Source: Zygnema cylindricum (lineage: Eukaryota; Streptophyta; Zygnematophyceae; Zygnematales; Zygnemataceae). From it: a DNA stretch of 64,000 nt. The translations under genes and the position numbers were made by a program. Within the stretch, counting starts at the first letter, position 1. Every line of letters begins with the position of its first letter. The stretch spans positions 1-64,000 of the forward strand of contig JBBHKE010003222.1 of NCBI GenBank assembly GCA_037447655.1, given 5' to 3'. The notes beneath the pieces are model-generated. The model ran no database searches. It was given only the letters and a program-made list of their open reading frames with translations, and was not told where the DNA came from. This document shows, piece after piece, positions 46,931 to 60,000 of the stretch.

Positions 46931-49900
46931 TAGGAGAGAAATGTAGGAGCAGGTGCAATTGCTTCTTTCACCCTTGCGTTCTCAACTGTTGTCTGACATA
47001 GTTTTCAACTGATCCAACTCATTGCTGATTGTCATTGGGATTGTTTGTGTTATTCTTTGCCATTTTCTTTCATGACAATTTTTTATGCTGGGAATAGAAA
47101 CGAGAAGTTATTTTTGTTGCGACCGTAAGTAATGTGTAGTGTGGAGTTTTATCTTTCTTTAAGTTACCTATCTTTTGGATGCTGGGTATTCCTTCTCAAT
47201 TGTGTGTCGATATTATGCACTGCTTGCTGTAAAACAATGATGTAGCAAACTGCCTATCGTTTCCTCACTTTTAGACTTTGCTTTTCTAGTTTCACCGGGT
47301 ACCCCTGACAGTGAAGACGGGATGCTACATGGCTGCTGTCTGTGCATAACATTGTCTTTGTTTGGTGCAATTATTTTTTTTAGGGCGGATGTTGGCACTG
47401 TTTGTTCTGTGTGATATTTGTTGTTATGGAGTATATTCAATTGGTGTGGTTGATAGCGTGATGTCACTACATTGGACGATAATTATTTTGTATCCTTCTG
47501 CTGTGTTCGAGGGCAGAGTTCCGTATTCATTTAGGTGTAGGTAATGTATTATATCATTATTGTTAGTTGTTTCATGTTTTTGCTGTTCTGAAGTCATGGA
47601 TGTTTGTTGCATGCAGGACCAGGGACCAGGAGACTAGAGAGTCAGTGGGCATTGTTTGTGACCATGGGCAGGAGCTTATAAGTTCTAGATTAGTTAAGTT
47701 GTACGGGCTGCAACAATTGGAGGCCATAAGAAGGAGAGTTCACACTGGTTAATATTTTGGAGGCATTCAACAAAATGCATTAATGAGGAGTCGATGGGGT
47801 TGCTGCTCGATTCTTGATGCTGCATGGATGGAGGGCATCCTTAAAGTCGTGGATTGGGCCTTATCAGCTGTGACTGTATCAACGGAGACTGGTGATTTAC
47901 TCTTAAGAGTGGGAATAAATTGTGTGAAAGGAGAAACCAAGGCCTGATTGAGTTGCGATGCCATTCTTCTTTTGGGGACTGAACATATCATTTGCTGAGA
48001 TTCTGGAGCACTCATACTGTGCCTTTTCGAGCCTGGATATTGGCTTGATTGCAGATTTTGGATGTAAAACTTCCCACGCCCCCTGCCTCCTCAGGGGCAA
48101 TTGCAGGTCAAAGCAGACCTCTCGACAGGCATGGAGGACCTTTTTTTAGTTTTTGATCATACGGAGTAACACTCAATTTCATTTAGCGAGATTTTTTTTT
48201 GCATAATGCTTTGATGCAGTTGCTGTTATGTTCTTTTTTAGCAGAACTGTGGTGGCCTTCCGGACTTTTTGGAATTGCACTTTTCATCTCACCCAGGAGT
48301 TCGCTGGTTGTAACCATGGTTGTAAAATGATTGAATGATATAACTTTGTGCATATAGGGCATTCAACCTTCAAGGTGTTTCTATGGTTTTTTAAGTGTTG
48401 TTCTTGAATTTCCGTTGTGGGCCAAATGTACCAAACTGGTTGGGGCACTCTGTTGTTCAGGTTGAAAGAACCATGTACCTTGAGAAGTTTGCCCCTTAGA
48501 GCGTTCCGTGAAATATTTGGAGGATTTATGCCAGTCAACATGCTCTTTGTTCCAGTTCCTTTTGCCTGTTTCCATTTCAAAGTACGTACCTTCCAATGCA
48601 CTCCCAAGTTTCAGAACTGAGCCCATGGAACCAGTTGGTGATGGTGCCCTCATCCTCAAACACCGCATGTCATGCTGCAACAGGACAGCACTCCTTCCAA
48701 CACTGTCTGCTGTCTGTGGGCTCTGAATCCTCGTTTGGCCCTGCTCTGCGGAGTGAGACAGAAAGGAGACACTGGACCTCGAGTCCATGTATGGTCGATG
48801 ATAATCCTGATTGGTGAGAGCTTGTGCCTGTTTGGAATCTGACCATTTTGATTTTTGGCTATGTTTAGAATAGTATTTTCACTAAAGTCTGCGTCAGAAT
48901 GGTGCGGTTCACTTTTGTTTGTGCATGGATAAGCTGGATATGCTTTATCTCTTATGTGTTTTAAGAGAAAACCTATCAGTGAAAAGGAGTACAGTTTTGA
49001 ATCAGTGAGGTGGTTCCTAAAACGTGCTTGGATTTCATGAAACATTTTACCCATGTGTTTAAACTTGTTGACGGATTCTACGGAAAGGATCTGTATCAGA
49101 GATCCCTCTTCTAAAACAACAAAAAGCCTTAAATCCGACTGATTGACTCTGCAGTGGGTTCAGTTCAATGTGACTGAACTTATTGTATCTGCTTCAGACG
49201 TGTTCGTTGACGATTTTGTGTCTGAATTAACATAAACAGTGTCGATTAAGAAGTGACGACACTGTTGTCACTGGAGCTGGTTTCCCATGATTATGGAGTG
49301 AAAACCGGCGACCTTACATTTTTTTTTTTATTGGCTTGATTTTTTAAGCTCCGTCATGGCACAAGAAGTTTCCTGCTTTGGTTGCTTCATGTTTGCATCG
49401 CTAGGGCGTTCCTAGCCTGTGATATTAGACTTGGGTTCTTACCTCTCGTGCCTCCACACTGACTTGTTGCATGGATGGCAAACTTAGTTCCTTGTCACTG
49501 GTTCTTGTGATAGTTCCACTCGTTTTCACTCAGTTTGTCGCTCGGCTGTTTTTCATTATAAGGATCTAAGTCTTTGTAGGCGAGGGTTCCTTTCCTTTTA
49601 ATATCATTTCACACAAATGTTCTCAGCAATTCAATTCTGTCCTTTTGTTCTTAATTCAGCCTTAAAGAATTTCCGTCAAAAGTGACACAAATGTGTTATT
49701 AGTAATGTGAGCATGCCTTCAGTAGCAATGCAGGTAGTGTCGTACGCTTGTCTCTTTTGGTTGTTGCCTGGGATTTTACGCCAGATTACCAAACTCTCTG
49801 GTGCATGTTTATATGAAACTCATGTGCTTTTTTTTGTTGGCAAATTTTTGGCAAAACGTTTCTGCTTAGAAGAACTTCAATGGAAAAAGCTTTCATTGTT

Positions 49901-52112
49901 GTCACATTTTGCAAGATAAGATTTGCTGTGACTGCAAATGAGAGTGTATTGCATATAATTTTTTTGCAGGCGAGCACCTGCACATAACCTTGAGTGTATT
50001 GTGTTATCAGTAGCTATCATGTAAGGAACCCAGGAGTTCTAGACTGTCAGCTTGACTTCATGACTTCTTGTCAAAACTGTAAATTTTGTGATGATTATTA
50101 TTGTGAACATTTCTGTAGGGATTTGTCGCGTAATCAGATAGTTGAATCTTAAGGGTCTTCATTTAAACTCGTGTTGTTCAACTCATTTTTTAATGGAAAG
50201 ATTTGAATATCAAAGGAATATTTTTTAAAGACAGTTTGTTTGTTTATTGAGTCGTATCGCAACTAATATGATTTTTTGTGATTCAGCACGGTAAATAGGT
50301 AAATCTCATCATGGACATGTCGACAAGTAATTCTGCCTATGTGGTGTAAATGCAACATTAAATAAATGATAGACATTTGTTACAGGTTGTAATAAAAGAT
50401 GTCACTACTGGGACCTTAATGTTATTCAGTCAAAATTTTCAAATTGTAGAACATGGGCATATCATTGTTATCAGTTTTTTTTTTTTCCTTCCTGGAGAAA
50501 CGGTTTCTATCATGAATTCTCAATATACAGACACACATTTATACGTCAGCTTGAATCGAACAGTGAAGGGGCATAAACTGTGATGATGTCATTGAATTGG
50601 TCATGATCGTTACTGTAGTCATGGTTTGCTGTGCTGTTCCTTGTCCCATTTATTCCCAGTATGGAATCTGTGTTCTTGTAAGAATGTTATGAAGGACCTT
50701 ATAAAATTATTGTTGGTCTAATAAGAAAAGTGATAGGATCTCGCGGTTGCATGATTTGGTGCATAGAGGACATCAGCACTAAATTTCTGTACAATATATA
50801 CTTTTTTACGCGACAAAAAGAGAACGGAATTACTCTGGTCCTTGGCTGAATTGGTTGGGTGGTGAATACGGACTGTTTCCAAAACTTGCTGGTAGCAGGT
50901 AACATAATCAAGACAACTTTTAAAAGAGAATTGTTGCGATTCAGCAGCAGGCTTCGAGGCTGTCCTGTGAAGTCTTGAATGTATATTCATAGGGCCAAAA
51001 CCTCCTCTTTTCTTCATTCCTTCGCTAGATTAACCCTTGAACACCAGATGTCAAATGAAGCTGAGACAAACGTTTCCGTAGTTAGTATTTGTTTAAGGGT
51101 ATTGATATCTAATCAGAGCAACGAGCTACGAGGTATTTCCATCATCAGTGTATGTCATTAAATTTTGATCTATTGGGAGGGGGATTCCGGGGGATTTGGG
51201 GAATTAATGGGGATTCTTTCCAGGAGAAACCCGACCATTTGTTTTGGTTGAACGAGCTTATAATGATGCCTCTGAAGAAATGTACTGTTGAAATCGTGGG
51301 AAAAATTATCCATGAACAAAAAAATAATTGTCCTTCATAGCTCTGTAGTACAAATTGAAAAAGTGTATGGATGATGTGGTCTGCAGTTAGTTTTTTGGAA
51401 AGGCTTTCACCGTCAGGTTGTACCCTTTCTACATGGGTATTGATGTAAACACCATTCTCCTGGTCATCTACCACCAGAACCTCATGTCATAAACATACAA
51501 AAGAATGTCCATTCTTGTCCGATTGTAGTTTTCACCTCCATCCACCTTTTTAAAGTATTTTTGCACATCACGCTTTTGGAGATTCATAAATCACATTCAG
51601 CAGCAGTTTGATCGGGAGTGGTTATCTACAATGTGAGTACTTAGTTGTTGAATGCACACATCTCTCTCCCAAATATCACAAATATATTAGGAAGCCTTAA
51701 AAATCGTAAAACTGAACACATCTGAAATGTGAAGCTTCTCGAGAGTAAGCAATCCGCCTGGCAATCCTCTGGAAAAAGCAGCTACTGGAAATCAAACAAA
51801 TTTAATATCGTCAACCATGTAGATTTGCTAACAATTGTGAAGGAAGACAATTTGAAAATTGTCCCCCATGCACTATATTAAATTATATAAAAAAAGCTGG
51901 ATTCGAAACCATGTCGAGAAACATAAGAGGTTGAAAATGTGTCCACGCACTATCCAGCATAACAGAAAAAAGGAAAATTCGGACCCCGAAATGTAGTTTT
52001 CACGTCTACTTAGTTTAAATATAAATAGATTTAAAATGTGTATTTCAGAAGCTGCCTATGAAAATGATCATAAAAGGGTAGAACTACCCAAGCTTCTCCC
52101 CTAAAACTTAAT
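46931..52112. other. Five-kilobase stretch without a supported gene
   Basis: It follows the SR45a-like stop. AG-flanked segments such as the one after the CAG at about 47616 could be spliced 3' UTR, but there is no conserved coding content. Frames of 100-135 codons on the minus strand (48381-48788, 48656-49054, 51145-51474) show no domain. No RNA gene was recognised and no terminal repeats were found. Confidence 0.4.
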
Positions 52113-54968
52113 TTAAATGTCACAAATGAAAGCAGCCTCAGTATTAGAATCACAGCAGTAAAGGCCTGGATTCTGCTCGTATCCCCCCTGCTTCAATACC
52201 TTCCGGACCTCCACCACCAATTCCTTCACTGTGATGCGGCCCTGCTTCTGAGAAACTACGGTTTGAATGGCATTGCTCAGCGCACCGTATGCAGTTTTAG
52301 GATTCCCATCCGGGTTCGCATCAGCTGATGTCTCCTTCGCCTGACATCCACTGATGAGAATGCCCATGTCCTCACGGACTCTATTTTCAGGTGGAGGCTT
52401 CCACCCAGCTAAGAGAGGAGCATCGTCATCTTGTGCTGCCGCCTGCTGGGCTATAGGAGTCGCCTGGGCAACTGCCTGAGAGATGCCTCCTCCGATCAAA
52501 CCACCCGCCTGTGACATCACGAAGTCCATGGCGATGTCAGATAATAAACCGCCGAGGGAGCTGCTTTTATCGCCAGTTCCAGAGACCGTCGCCATGATTT
52601 CAGGTCCATGCTTTATGAGGATCCCTACAAACATCTGGACCATAGGACTGGCCTCTTTTCCAAAAACCGAGTAAAGAGTGGTCCGAATGGCTCCCTCAGC
52701 GACCTTTCGACCAGCCATCTTACCAAGCATCGACATGAAGTTTGGCAGAGGAAGTCCTCGATTCTTTATGGACCGTGATCCATATTTCTGGCTGCTACCA
52801 TATGTAGTTGCAGACCAACCTCCCTCCTTATGGGGCTTTTGTCCATAATCATCCTGTTGAGAGCTATACCCTCCTTGACTTGGGTGACTGCCTCCTTGCC
52901 CACTTCCATAATCCGCTCCACCTTGAAGAGGTCGGTTGAACCCTTCTCTGCGCTCCTCTTCTTCATCATCTTTCCTTCTACCATAGCTGTGTTTGCGTTC
53001 CTCTTCTTCTTCATCTTTCCTTCTACCATAGCTGTGGATGTGTTTCTCATCTTCATCATCATTTCTTCTTCCATAACTGTGCTTGCGTTCCTCGTCTTCA
53101 TCATCTTCTCTTCTGCCATAACTATGCCTCCCACGCTCTTCCTGGCTCTCGTATCGTGGTCGGTCGTAGTCTTCATCATGCACTTTGTGACTCTCATAAC
53201 GTGAATGGCTATCATGGTCTTCTTCTCTGCGTTCCTTGTATCCACCATATTGCTCGTCTCTATTATCTCTTTCATTCCTGTCACTATATCCTCGTCGACC
53301 ATCTGATTCATCATGCTTGGGAAGGTGGAACTCCCTGCTGACATTCCCTCCGCGTTCCCGGGAAACCTTATAGGTCGATAAATGAAACGCACGAGAATTG
53401 ATGCCTGAGCTAGTGGTGGTTGAATTACCAATTTGCTCTTTTGCGTGGTCAATGAGGCCACCACTGTGACAGCTATCAGAAATAAACGTGAAGGTAACAC
53501 CTTCGGGGACCTTGTTTACGATGTCACGAAAATCATTATCTGTAGCAGTCAGGTTTATACAAAGGTTAGGTAGCTGAAAATACAAAACACAAAAACTTGT
53601 ATGCCATGTGTCACTAAGGCAGCACAATCACAGAGCTAAGTAAAACCACTGTAAGGATCACTAAAAGAGGGGTAGCCTTCAGAATGCCTGTGAAAGCTAT
53701 CCTAAGATAATTTTAACAAACAGCAAAAACTGCGAAGTTTCGGCAAACACAAGAATGACTTCAACAACAAAAGCAAAGGAACTGGAGCATCATAAAACTT
53801 CTTCTAATTACACTCCATTGAGATCCTCTCACTCATTCCCTCAAGATAAAACCATGCATCATTAACTGACTGTATAGTTAAGCAGCCATTACATGAGCAG
53901 CGTAAACCTAAGAAGACATTAATGCCATTGATGGGGCTCTCTGTACCTGTGAGAAGGTTCATATCTGTTGGACAAATGCACTCATCGAAACCCGTGTCAT
54001 CTGGAATTCCACTTTCAGATGGAATTTGCACCCCATGGCCGCTGAAATGCATCACCAGCACATCACCAGGATCGGTGTTCATAACAATCTTATTGAGCGC
54101 TTTCCGCATATTTGCCCCGGTTGGCTGAGGGTATTTATCATCGGTGTCAATCATCACCACAATATTCTAATGACATGGAAAACGCAATCAGCCTTTAAGG
54201 TCAGGAAATCGATTAGAATAAGAACAGCATCAGACATCAATTTCCAAGGCAAGATTTGAGCTTTTAAAAAATCAAAAACATTAAAAAATAACCTCTCCTT
54301 TTCCCTCATTTTACGTACAGTCTCTCCTTGCATCGCCATGCAATCAGCACTTGTGTTCAATATCCCGACGGAAGTAGAAAGTATGAAATGCATTCTTGCA
54401 TTAAAGACCATACTCAGCTTGAGAAATAATAAAAAACACTTCGAAGCATTCAAACAATTATTTTGAACAAAAAGCTGATGACGTACTCTTAATCAGGAAA
54501 GACAACAGTAAGAAACCTGATGCATAATGAGGGCAGCTTAGAGCAATAGTTAACCCTTCAGAGTGTACAAGTTATCAAGCCAGGAAAATATATGGCTAAT
54601 GCAAATGCAAAAAAGGTTGAAACACAACAACCGAGGTATTTAAAAATGGAAAGAAAAATGTCAGCAAAACATGGAAGTTCCACGCCTGCGGCAGAAATAA
54701 GCAGTTATCAAGAAATGAAAAAACTTCAAATGAACTGAAATAAGATGCTCATAGTATTACTGAAGCAGAAACAATATCCTACAAGTAATCATCGATCCCT
54801 AAGCAAATAATAACTCATTAGTTTTTCTTCTCCGAGTCTTACCTCCTCCTCGAAACCAAAGCGAGTCATGAGCATCTCCTTCGTTCTGAAAACATCATTG
54901 ACACATCCATCCAAAGGACTTTCAGAGCCTGGATAGTTGCATCCGACCAATAAAGCTCTCTTAGACAT
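52113..54968 (-). CDS. Type II metacaspase with an expanded charged linker
   Basis: A Ca2+-dependent cysteine protease cleaving after Arg or Lys, linked in plants to programmed cell death and wound signalling. Exons (complement): 54843-54968, 53947-54166, 52113-53539; 590 residues. The start MSKRALLVGCNYPG is canonical. The p20 domain has catalytic His86 (HFSGHG) and Cys139 (DSCHSGG), the same positions as in Arabidopsis MC4. There is no N-terminal zinc-finger prodomain, so type II. The p10 domain (about 450-590) has ILISGCQAKETSADA. Typical type II proteins are about 370-420 residues; the extra length is a linker at about 165-370, rich in Arg, Glu, Asp and Tyr, with repeated HSYGRR units. 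Exon 3 is one uninterrupted frame, so the linker appears translated, although a spliced-out intron in it cannot be excluded. Confidence 0.93.
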
Positions 54969-57061
54969 GATTGTATGATTCCTCAATTAAATGTAAGACA
55001 ACAAAAAATGGAGCTGAGTGTTTTCCTGCGAAGAGTATTAGCTATTAGAAAGAAAGTCAAAACTCCAAACCACTAGAAAGGAGAGGGTTGAATACTGCAA
55101 CACGGATCGCCTGTTGGGCCGAGTCTTGATAATTATGTGTGGATTTCGAGCAGGACCGGCATTTCAGGGAGCAAGTTAGGTACAGTCAAAATGATATTCA
55201 TTTCCGTACAGCAACCTCTTTCTACCGCATATTACGATAAGACGTAAAATTTGGTGTTGTGTATCGGACAATTTCATATCGCGATAAAATTGATATTAAA
55301 TATATCGAGTATCGAGTGACGAGTGGTCAGCGGGACACATATACTCATATAGTATATATCGCACCGGGACCAACAAAAATCATCGCGATACATTTTGTGG
55401 GAGGTCGGCGCTCGTACAGCATTTAATACGACAATTATGTACGAAAACGTTTACGAAATATACCGGATATAATCGAACGGTCAATGTTTTTGCCCGGACA
55501 CTTGAGAATCGTGACCGGATCTTCTGTAATGTTTGTTTTTCATTACGAGCTACGTTCTCCAAACTGGTCTAATTTTGGCGGGGGCCAATCCTATTAAGGG
55601 AATGCCACCTGTAAAATCCAGCAACGGCTGTTGTCTTGATGACGTCATTATGACATTCTACAAGTGAAGCATACTAAACTCCCTAACAACAAGCAAACCG
55701 CAGATGATCCACGCTGGAGTCTCCCGTCTTCCCGTTGTGGCTCTTGCCTTGTCCATTCACGAGAGCAATATCCAATGCAGGCCATGGCGTACAGATGCGC
55801 GACTGCGTTTCAGAAGCAGCCTCGTGCTGTCGCCACCTGTCGTGCTTTTAGAGCAACCATGAACGGCAGGCATGCTTTCCATTCACCCTCAGGAACTTCA
55901 CTTTATTAAATGTTGAGACCTGAATTGTCACGTATGCCATTTGCAGTCGTAAGGGGTACAAACTCTGTTAATCTTGTGAACATATGCATACGTCGAGGAT
56001 CACAAAAGGATGCTGTAAATAGGTTCAAATTTGTGAGATTCTCTGGATGTTTCTTCGTGGACCAACCTACCTTCAAACTACCAGATGGAAATTTCAACAT
56101 ACTGAAAGGAGCATTATTTTTTTTTTATTCAACATATGTAGAACACTTTTGAATGATATTTGCATTTAGAAGCATGTCAACATATCCATAGAATTTATGG
56201 ATTTATGGGAAGCTGGGCAGATGTGCATTACATATGGTCATTCTGCACATATATGAAAAAAACGCAAAAACAAAGCCCAGAAATGTTAGAATTAAATCAT
56301 TTTTAATTATTAAGGTGATCGCTGAAGCACGGGACAGTGAAAAGCTGTTTGTCATTATTGAACATTGCTTTCCTTTATAAAGCATGTTGGTTTACAAGTT
56401 TTTGTTTCACTTCTAGAAAAAATGATATTGAAAGCACGTTAAAAGAACACTACAGAGGAGGACGCATGCCGACCATATGCCGACAGTTTTCTGAGCAATT
56501 GCATGGATTCACATGGACTCCGTTTTAGTTAAAAAACATATGCGTTACAGTGTGTCAGAAGACAGAGGGGACCCATGGCTATGTTGTTATCACAAATCCT
56601 TAATACTGATAACACAAAGTAGAGTAGATTTTACCACGTTAGGATAATGGTAAACGTGAATTGTTTTCACTTTTGAGGATTGTGGGCAGAGCTCCATGTG
56701 AGTGTAAGATTAGTGTATCAAAAGTTGCGCCATATGTATTGTGAAGATAATTGACTTATTATTATCGATAAACTCTGAAGTAATTATGAGATTGTGTTTG
56801 AGTTGATAATTTAGTGGCATCTGAAAGATTGTGTTTAAGGTGGGTAATTTATGTCATACGGAAGGATTTTAATTATTTATTTATTTCCGTACATCATTTT
56901 TTGCTTGTTTTATACGACGTAGAGTTGTATCATATATTGTGTCATGTTTTTTGTAAGTGGTTCATTTGGTGCTATATATCGTGTATTGTGTATTCAAAAA
57001 AAAAAGAGAGAACATGGCCTTCTTATGTGATGTGTATGGTGCTGTGATTTTGGTCGAAAAG
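54969..57061. promoter_or_regulatory. Intergenic region between divergent metacaspase and ALDH genes
   Basis: It should hold both promoters and the unlocated first exon of the ALDH gene. A basic, Ser/Ala-rich frame from ATG 55776 to TAA 55907 looks like an organellar presequence, but no splice donor connects it to the ALDH exon at 57062. GTC-GTAAGG near 55947 is a good donor in the wrong phase. Confidence 0.4.
55251..55400. mobile_element. Degenerate hAT-type MITE end
   Basis: GGTGTTGTGTATCGGACAAT followed by TATCGCGATAAAAT resembles the reverse complement of the right end of the element at 40072-40869. The other end is not clear. Confidence 0.4.
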
Positions 57062-60000
57062 GTTCATTTCGACGACCTTTGATGTCATTAATCCGGCTAA
57101 TGGGGAGACTGTGGGAGAAGTCTTAAAGGATTCGAAAGACACTGTGAGTCTTTGGGCGGAGAAGTTATTTCTTATCATCACTTACCAATGTGCCTGGTGG
57201 CAATCAATTGACCAAGTAATGTCTTGTATCTTGCATGCAGGCAACGTAGTAAGGAGGTAGTGTGACTTCGTATAGGATTAAAACTCATCTTATGACCTTT
57301 CTGTGTTTTTGTTTTTGCAGGTGAAGGAAAAATTCGAATTGGCTGCCTCCGGTCAACGGAAATGGCGCGCAGTTCCTTTGGAAGAGCGGCAGGTAAATGA
57401 TGAGTTAAAATAAATAAATATAAAGAAATGAACAAGCTTAAACGGGACTTTAAATGAACAAGTTTTCTGAAATTGCATAAATGTTTACACTTTATTGCTT
57501 ACTTAAATTTAGTTCTACGCAATTTTATTTCGAAGTTTTCTCGCCAAATGTTTCCTTTTTCATGTCTGATTAGACATTTCTTGTGATTTGCTGGCCTTTA
57601 TTTTTTCGTGCAGAAGTTTGTATGAATGTACGTTAAGTTGTTGATTTTTCTGTTGATGTTCACTTCAGGCAATGATGCTGGAGTTTTCGAGACTACTGAC
57701 AAAAGAGACGGTGAGTTATGTCACTCAAGAACCAACAGGGACCACCATTAGTTGATGTAGTTCAATTGTCTCCGGGGTCAGAGAGTTTTATGTAGTTGTT
57801 ATGGGACATTTGAGGTAGCTCTGTTATAATTGAATCCAGATTATGGTTTATTCTAGTACACACAATTACACATCGATGTGAAACGGGTTTGGTTCGGCAT
57901 ATATAATATTGCTTATACAAATGTGTACCTACAGGTTTTATTGATCTTTGAAAATCGAATACAGAATTCACATTGGTTAAGCAATGTTAACCACATATTA
58001 TGAATTCAAAAGGAACTTATCATGCTATCGTGTATTTGTCATGATGATTTTACTATGTGTCTTGATAATGGTGAATGTTTCAAGGTTACCTTCGATAGGA
58101 ATGACGTCAGGTTTAGACGCATAAAGTGACAATGTGATGCTAACAAGAATCATCCTTGTTCTGAAAAAAAAAATCGGGGAACCCACTTGGACGAGGTCAT
58201 CAGCAAAAACTAGCCACACTCATGACATCGGAGATGGGTAAACCCATAACACAAGCGAAAAGTGAGATTCGTGCTACAGGGCTCCGTGTGAAATATTTTG
58301 TTGACAATGCATATAAGGTGAGTTTGAAGGCCTTTCCACACTATTAAACATTTTATGATGCGGTGTAGGTTTGCTCCATAGGTGGGTCTTACTGCAAGCG
58401 AATTTGAAGTAAAGTTTAAAGACAGCTTGATGTGAGGACTTCCATTAAGCAATGCTGTGTGCTTTTTCATTAAGATGCAGGTATTGGCTTCACAAACAGT
58501 TTTGGAGACTCCCCAGATTATGGAGCAGGTTACATATGAACCACTTGGAGTGGTAAGACCATCTCCCAGTCCATGTCATGTTTTCTTCCATATGATTTTA
58601 TTTATCAGCAATGTAGTGGTTCAAAAAGATTGTGTTTTGAAATGGGATACTTGTTTTGATCCTTAGATGCAGTTCAATGGTTTAAAAGTATTTCAGTTTT
58701 GCCATGTGGCAGATAGCCAATATTTCTGCCTGGAATTACCCCTATTTTGTATCTGCGAATATTTTTGGAGCGGCTCTTATAACAGGAAATGCCGTACTCT
58801 TTAAGCCGAGTGAATACACATCACTCTCAGGCTTGGCTATGGCCGAACTTCTTCACAAGGTAACGAGAACATTTTTTTTGTCTTTGAACTCCTTTCCCTA
58901 TCTATTTGGCTGTGGAGCTGGAAGAACTTGGTCACTGCTTACTCTGAAGCGATACACTTATCCTCTAGATAGATACTTGTTCTCCAATTGTTGACATTCA
59001 TGTTCACATGTGTGATCTGAGGAGGCAAAACAGTGATATTCTAATGCAATGATGAAACAAATGGCATTTATGAATGCGAGAAGCCTTACGTAATTCATCT
59101 GATGCAAACAGGTCAAACAAACTTGCTTCTTTTTTGTCTGTAGTCCCTGAAACTCATCCTAGTCTGAACCCCTTCTGGGATATCGCACGTCTTCCTAGGC
59201 AGGAGTTCCTCCAGATGTGTTTGTCACGAGTACGGGGCAAGCTTCCACAGGAGAGGCAATAGCCTCTTTGCCAGATCTTGGAGCTTTATGCTTCACAGGT
59301 TCCCATCGGACGGGTCAGCTTGTCGCTCAGACTGCTGCCCCAAATTTTGTTAAGGTGGGCAGGTTTTTGTCTGTATCCTAGCAAAATAGTTACTTGTTTT
59401 TGTGTTGCTTTTGACATGTCATGTGGTTTGTGCTCCCTGCCTTTTTTGAGGGAGGCCGATAACAAAGTCTTTTTCCTATGGGGGAACCATAACATCCGCA
59501 ATAGCTTATTGTTGTCCTCTGGTAGAGCTGCAGGTCCAATTGGAACTTGGTGGGAAGGATCCCGTGTATGTGCGACGTGACGTGAAGAATGTGCAAGCAG
59601 TGGCTGCTGCTTTAGCAGATGGCGCTTTCTATAATGCTGGCCAGGTCAGGTTGAGTTTTGATTATAGGAGGGAGAGTTATTTCTTACAATTCAATTACGA
59701 GGTTATGACTGTTGTAACTCTAAAGCTCGCAATCCCCTGCTTAAGCAAGGCAATGCACCTATCGATTTTGTTATTAGCACATCAATAAGATTCAACGTCA
59801 TACAGGTTCACACTTTTTCTTTACAAGTAGATTCTACAGATGACAAAAGCATCATTCAGTGTCTACTGCAAAGTAACCCCACTCAATTCTCACTGATCAG
59901 TTTTGAACCAATCCGCAACATAAATATCTATCATACACTTACAAGATGAGTTCAGGCCTTAAAATAACTGGATCTCAGTTGAAGGAAATCTTGTGAATTT

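Noticed and set aside
48381-49054. Overlapping minus-strand frames of 132-135 codons
   Set aside because: No domain, no splice partners and composition like translated non-coding sequence.
51145-51474. Minus-strand frame of 109 codons
   Set aside because: No recognisable family or start context, and it lies in an otherwise empty AT-rich stretch.
55776-55909. Presequence-like peptide as ALDH first exon
   Set aside because: It ends in a stop, and no splice donor in the right phase connects it to the exon at 57062.
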